NCBI RefSeq assembly: GCF_001424565.1 | Contig: NZ_LMOL01000011.1 | Span: 143,975-183,668, forward strand | DNA length: 39,694 nucleotides | From: Arthrobacter sp. Leaf141 | GTDB lineage: Bacteria > Actinomycetota > Actinomycetes > Actinomycetales > Micrococcaceae | Direction: 5' to 3' | Part shown: positions 36,677-39,694 of the stretch, piece after piece | How the letters are laid out: every line of letters begins with the position of its first letter | Numbering within the stretch: the stretch's first letter is position 1 | Position numbers and translations under genes: made by a program | The notes under the pieces: generated by a model | The model's input: only the letters and a program-made list of their open reading frames with translations | What the model was told of the DNA's origin: nothing | Databases searched by the model: none

Positions 36677-36694
36677 CCTACCCAAACGGATAGG
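36677..36694. promoter_or_regulatory. Inverted repeat between hxlB and the LuxR-type regulator
   Basis: CCTACCC-AAAC-GGATAGG is an 18-bp inverted repeat with one mismatch. Its centre is about 66 bp upstream of the predicted hxlB transcript start and about 40 bp upstream of the regulator gene's predicted start, both typical activator distances. Confidence 0.55.
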
Positions 36695-36712
36695 CAGGAT
36701 GGCCGGACAACG

Positions 36713-36718
36713 TAGAAT
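36713..36718 (+). promoter_or_regulatory. -10 box implying a leaderless regulator mRNA
   Basis: TAGAAT ends six bases before the GTG at 36725, so transcription would start on or next to the start codon. No -35 box is seen; the inverted repeat occupies that place. Confidence 0.5.
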
Positions 36719-36724
36719 GGACGG

Positions 36725-38056
36725 GTGATCCCTTTCTCTGTTGCCGGCACCCCCACGGCCGTCCGCACCCCCGCACCCGTTACGGCGGCCCCGCCCCTGC
36801 TGGCTGCCGTTGCAGCTTTATGCACGGCGCCACTGGCCACCATCGCCCAGCGGCTCAGGGATGCAGCCCTCCCGTACGTGGGCAGCAGCGCGCTGGTCAT
36901 CTTCACCGAGGAATGCACCGGCCGGCCGCAGAAGAAGGCCGGCGACGAGGCCATCATCAGCCAAGTGACCATCACGGAACTGGACCATATCCGGGCGTCC
37001 CTGCCCGGCTCCGGAACCCCGCAGGGTGGGGTGTGGCAGGGCGAAGCGTTCGTGGCCGGCTGGGACCGCACCGTGTTGACACTTACTTCGCCGAGCAATG
37101 CCCTGCTGGTCCTCATCGACCCCAAACCCCTGCCCGATCCTGCGGACCACCCGGCGGCGGAGCAGATGCTCCGCTACCTGTGGACCCTGGCCGCCGAGCG
37201 GATCCGCGAAAAGGTGGCTGATGCGCCGCCGTCGTACCTCATTGAATCCCGCGCGGCCTCCGCTGAACGGGTCCGGGTCACGGCGGAACTGGTGGACAGC
37301 CACTCCACCACGCTCGAAACCCTGCTCGCGGCCTTGCGCTCCCCCGCACTGGACGATGAAGCGGCCCGCAAGTCCGCCACCGACGTCGCCGCCAAGGCAT
37401 TGGTGGGACTCCGCACGCTCAGCGACCGGACCACGGAAATGGTGGAAGAGCCGGTTGCCACCGCCTTCCAGCGCCTCCGCGAAGACCTGAGACCGCTCAC
37501 GCATTTCAGTGGCATCGACGTGCAGTTCATCGAACCGCCCGTGAACGGCCGCGCGCTGCCCGGCGAAGTGGCACATGCGGCCCGCGCGATCGTCCGCGGG
37601 CTGGTGCTCGCCATGGTGGACCAGTCGGGGGTCCGCCGGATCCGCATGCAGTGGGACTGCGACGGCTTGAACCTCCTGGTCAACGTCCGCGACGACAGCG
37701 CAGGCCAACTGTCCGCGGCGGCGCCCAGCATGGTGCGGCTCACCCAGCGCGTCGAGGCCCTGCACGGCCGCATGTCCGTGGACGTGATGTCCGGGTGGGG
37801 CTCCGACGTCGCCGTCTCGCTCCCCCTGGATCCGCCGGCGCGTCCGCTGGCCGATGTCTCCGGCTGGAAGCTCGGCGACCGTGAACTGGACGTGCTGCAG
37901 CTGCTGGCCGCCGGCCAACGGAACCGCGCCATCGCCACGAAGCTGCATATCAGCGAGAACACGGTGAAGTTCCACCTCCGGAACATTTACCGCAAGGTTG
38001 GTGCTTCCTCGCGGACGGAAGCCATCGCGATGGCCCACAGCAGCGGCATCGGGTAG
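36725..38056 (+). CDS. Degenerate histidine-kinase-like protein fused to a LuxR-type HTH
   Basis: A 443-aa one-piece regulator. Residues about 25-165 are an unrecognised, perhaps GAF-like, sensor region. Residues about 180-260 resemble the dimerisation helix of NarL-partner kinases (ERVRVTAELVDSH), but the phosphorylatable histidine expected in ELHD is replaced by Val190. Residues about 280-368 resemble an HATPase domain with a weakened loop (VRDDSAG at 321-327) and the end MVRLTQRVEALHGRMSVD...SLPL. Residues about 380-440 are a complete LuxR HTH (LGDRELDVLQLLAAGQRN, ISENTVKFHLRNIYRKVGA). GTG 36725 is probably the first mRNA codon. Divergent from hxlBA, it is their likely activator. Confidence 0.85.
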   Translation: MIPFSVAGTPTAVRTPAPVTAAPPLLAAVAALCTAPLATIAQRLRDAALPYVGSSALVIFTEECTGRPQKKAGDEAIISQVTITELDHIRASLPGSGTPQGGVWQGEAFVAGWDRTVLTLTSPSNALLVLIDPKPLPDPADHPAAEQMLRYLWTLAAERIREKVADAPPSYLIESRAASAERVRVTAELVDSHSTTLETLLAALRSPALDDEAARKSATDVAAKALVGLRTLSDRTTEMVEEPVATAFQRLREDLRPLTHFSGIDVQFIEPPVNGRALPGEVAHAARAIVRGLVLAMVDQSGVRRIRMQWDCDGLNLLVNVRDDSAGQLSAAAPSMVRLTQRVEALHGRMSVDVMSGWGSDVAVSLPLDPPARPLADVSGWKLGDRELDVLQLLAAGQRNRAIATKLHISENTVKFHLRNIYRKVGASSRTEAIAMAHSSGIG

Positions 38057-38134
38057 GCGCCTGATGCTGGCGCAGTCCGCTGTGGCCCTGACCCCGCTCT
38101 TGCCCCCGCCCGGAACGGATGACAGGGTGGCCCT

Positions 38135-38944
38135 GTGCCCATGAACAGCGAACCCGGACCCGATGTCGGGGCGCCAACCGGCCCGCACGGCGGCGTCCAG
38201 TCCGTGGACCGGGCCCTCGCTGTCCTGGAAATCCTGGCGCGGACCGGCCATGCGGGGGTCAGCGAAATCGCGGAAGAGCTGGGCATCCACAAGTCCACCG
38301 CCTCGCGCCTGCTGGGGTCGCTGGTCAGCAGGGAGATGGTCCACCAGAACAGCGAACGCGGGAAGTACCAGCTGGGTTTCGGCATCCTGCGGCTGGCAGG
38401 TTCCATCCCCGGCCGGCTCAGCCTGGTGCGGGAGGCCAGGCCCGTCCTGGAAAGCCTTGCGGACGAATTCAAGGAAACGGTGAACCTGGCCGTACTGCGC
38501 TCCAACTACGCCGTCAACGTGGACCAGGCCATGGGCCCGGCAACCCTCGCCACATACGACTGGGTGGGCAGCCTGACACCCCTGCATGCCACTTCAAGCG
38601 GAAAAGTCCTGCTGGCTGCGCTGACCGTGGCGGACCGGGACCGCATTTTGAAGGAAACCGGACTGCCGGCGAGGACGCCGCGGACCATCACCAGCCGGAA
38701 AAAGCTGGAACACCAGCTGCTCAACGTCGTCCGCAACGGCTACGCCATGGTTCATGAGGAGTTCGAAATCGGCCTGACCGCAGTGGCAGTTCCCGTCTTC
38801 AACCATGTTGGCCTGGTGATTGGCGCCCTCAGCATTTCCGGGCCGGCGTTCCGCTTTGAGCCCGAGGCCGTCCCCGGCGCGGTTGAAACGCTGAAAGAAG
38901 CCGGCCTGCTGACCAGCGCCAAAATGGGCTACACCCGGCGGTAG
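38135..38944 (+). CDS. IclR-family transcriptional regulator
   Basis: A 269-aa regulator. The N-terminal winged helix (about 22-85: QSVDRALAVLEILARTG, VSEIAEELGIHKSTASRLLGSLVSREMV, YQLGFGILRLAG) is followed by an IclR effector domain (about 95-260: LVREARPVLESLADEFKETVNLAVLR, PLHATSSGKVLLAAL, GYAMVHEEFEIGLTAVAVPVF, GALSISGPAFRF). GTG 38135 and ATG 38141 are both possible; AGGGTGG upstream is nearer the GTG. The group includes AllR-like repressors of glyoxylate genes. It could bind the TTYC-N7-GGAA pairs at dctA and hyi or the direct repeats at 39026-39056 just downstream. The target is inferred, not shown. Confidence 0.9.
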   Translation: MPMNSEPGPDVGAPTGPHGGVQSVDRALAVLEILARTGHAGVSEIAEELGIHKSTASRLLGSLVSREMVHQNSERGKYQLGFGILRLAGSIPGRLSLVREARPVLESLADEFKETVNLAVLRSNYAVNVDQAMGPATLATYDWVGSLTPLHATSSGKVLLAALTVADRDRILKETGLPARTPRTITSRKKLEHQLLNVVRNGYAMVHEEFEIGLTAVAVPVFNHVGLVIGALSISGPAFRFEPEAVPGAVETLKEAGLLTSAKMGYTRR

Positions 38945-39025
38945 CGGCCGCCGGTCGTTAAAAGCGGTCGAGCCTGTCCATTTGGCCAGCGCAAGCACCT
39001 GCGTGTTTCGGTTTGATGAATTGCT

Positions 39026-39056
39026 TGATACGCAACACTCATCATGATGCGCAACA
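39026..39056. promoter_or_regulatory. Direct repeats TGATRCGCAACA after the IclR gene
   Basis: TGATACGCAACA (39026-39037) and TGATGCGCAACA (39045-39056) differ at one base and are 19 bp apart. They lie 45-75 bp upstream of a promoter at 39100, so they may bind a regulator of the downstream gene, perhaps the IclR protein encoded beside them. Confidence 0.45.
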
Positions 39057-39099
39057 ACAGTGACATTAGGAAAGTCTCCGAAATACGACCCCAAAGTCC

Positions 39100-39164
39100 T
39101 TGACACGGGGGTGTGACGGGGCGCACTCTGTTGCTTACTGCGAAATCTGTTGATTCTTGCGGAA
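39100..39164 (+). promoter_or_regulatory. Promoter and operator-like pair upstream of the last gene
   Basis: A -35 TTGACA (39100-39105) and a -10 CACTCT (39124-39129) are 18 bp apart. Directly after follow two related 15-mers ending in GCGAA (39130-39144) and GCGGAA (39150-39164), 20 bp apart. The layout copies that of the hyi promoter with its paired operators, but the matches are weaker. Confidence 0.45.
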
Positions 39165-39227
39165 CGCTCTCCGAGTGTGCCGCTCCAGTGTTCACAAAGA
39201 CACTTCCGGACCCTAACGAGGTGCTCC

Positions 39228-39326
39228 ATGCACAACGCTTGCCCGCTCAGCGACCCCGCTTCCGGGAAGGCACAACGGTTGGACCCAGCCCCGCCTGACA
39301 CCGTCCTCCGCACGAAGGACGGTTGA
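39228..39326 (+). CDS. Possible 32-aa leader peptide
   Basis: An ATG at 39228 is preceded by ACGAGGTG at good spacing and opens a 32-codon frame (MHNACPLSDPASGK...LRTKDG). Its last codons overlap a small hairpin (CCGTCCT at 39301-39307, AGGACGG at 39316-39322), and the TGA follows directly. No family is recognisable. Between promoter and main gene lie about 370 bases, a long leader, which makes a regulatory upstream frame possible. The remaining leader to 39502 shows nothing else that I can support. Confidence 0.25.
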   Translation: MHNACPLSDPASGKAQRLDPAPPDTVLRTKDG

Positions 39327-39502
39327 ATCCTGCCACCGACGACCCCTGTACCCAGCGGTTTTGGGCTGCGTGAGAGCAAGCAGGATTCCCGACGGCAACA
39401 CCATGGTTATCGCCCCGGCCAAGGCCCACAATCCCCACCCGGCCCACCCCCAAAGACCATGTTCATCGCACGCCCATGACTCGCCGAGCAAAGGACCCGC
39501 TC

Positions 39503-39694
39503 ATGGCCATTAATAGTGAAGTATCAACCCCTAAACCGAACGAGCTTCCCGCCGACGTCAACGCGGCGGGCTCGCCCATCCCGCCGGACCCGGAAGACGC
39601 CGGTGCATCAGCCGGTTTGCCTGACGCGGAAGAGCACGCGCAGATCATGGAGGAGCTGCGCAGCGCCAGGACTGAGCGGGCTGTTGCGGACCGC
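39503..39694 (+). CDS. N-terminus of an unidentified protein, cut by the window end
   Basis: Sixty-four codons are visible from an ATG preceded by AAAGGA eight bases upstream. The peptide starts MAINSEVSTPKPNELP, continues with an acidic, Pro/Ala-rich stretch (IPPDPEDAGASAG) and then a charged helix (EEHAQIMEELRSARTERAVADR). This looks like a flexible cytoplasmic lead-in to a domain outside the window. I cannot name the family. Position after an IclR regulator and a promoter with repeats suggests a regulated metabolic or transport gene. Confidence 0.7.
   Translation, partial: MAINSEVSTPKPNELPADVNAAGSPIPPDPEDAGASAGLPDAEEHAQIMEELRSARTERAVADR

Noticed and set aside
39301..39322. Rho-independent terminator upstream of the last gene
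   Set aside because: The stem is only 7 bp with an 8-nt loop and is followed by TTGAATCC without a T-run.

Overview
The window looks like a chromosomal segment of a high-GC Gram-positive soil actinobacterium, most likely Arthrobacter/Pseudarthrobacter (Micrococcaceae). This rests on the codon use, frequent GTG/TTG starts, a DUF222-HNH gene, a DasR-type amino-sugar locus and the glyA-soxBDAG-sdaA-purU order. It is gene-dense and catabolic. I see no rRNA, tRNA, CRISPR, intact insertion sequence or prophage.

Layout. (1) 208-1692: dicarboxylate symporter dctA, its terminator and a 44-bp tandem array. (2) 2035-7949: N-acetylglucosamine locus. It holds a GntR/UTRA regulator, PTS EIIA and EIIB on the minus strand, and EIIC-nagB-cutC-nagA on the plus strand with a DasR-type dre site at the EIIC promoter. 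(3) 8060-11178: DUF222-HNH protein, DUF2231-Rieske protein and a small ABM monooxygenase. (4) 11239-14349: lacI, Gfo/Idh/MocA oxidoreductase and ThuA-like protein, with palindromic LacI operators. (5) 14649-18342: membrane protein plus HTH-DUF3887 pair, a two-TM protein, a GH15 trehalase/glucoamylase-like enzyme and a decayed GH28 polygalacturonase fragment. (6) 18523-25445: glyoxylate/allantoin operon hyi-glxR-gcl-glxK-allB plus a lone winged-helix regulator. (7) 25536-26015: peroxiredoxin, ending at a bidirectional terminator. (8) 26113-34948, minus strand: glyA-soxB-soxD-soxA-soxG-sdaA-purU for sarcosine. (9) 35262-38944: ribulose-monophosphate genes hxlB-hxlA, a divergent degenerate histidine-kinase/LuxR fusion regulator, and an IclR regulator. 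(10) From 39503: the start of an unidentified gene that runs off the window.

How it fits together. GlcNAc enters by the PTS, is deacetylated by NagA and deaminated by NagB to fructose-6-phosphate. Allantoinase starts allantoin breakdown toward glyoxylate. Gcl condenses two glyoxylates to tartronate semialdehyde, which GlxR, with Hyi handling hydroxypyruvate, reduces to glycerate, and GlxK phosphorylates it. Sarcosine oxidase yields glycine and methylene-THF or formaldehyde. GlyA makes serine, SdaA makes pyruvate and PurU releases formate. HxlA/HxlB can fix free formaldehyde.

Most notable: a histidine-kinase-like protein that has lost its phosphorylatable histidine is fused to a LuxR DNA-binding domain. 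It is divergent from hxlBA and shares one inverted repeat placed suitably to activate both promoters. Also notable are paired TTYC-N7-GGAA operators at both dctA and hyi, a GH28 remnant in frame behind the GH15 stop codon, and several short tandem arrays that abut gene 3' ends.
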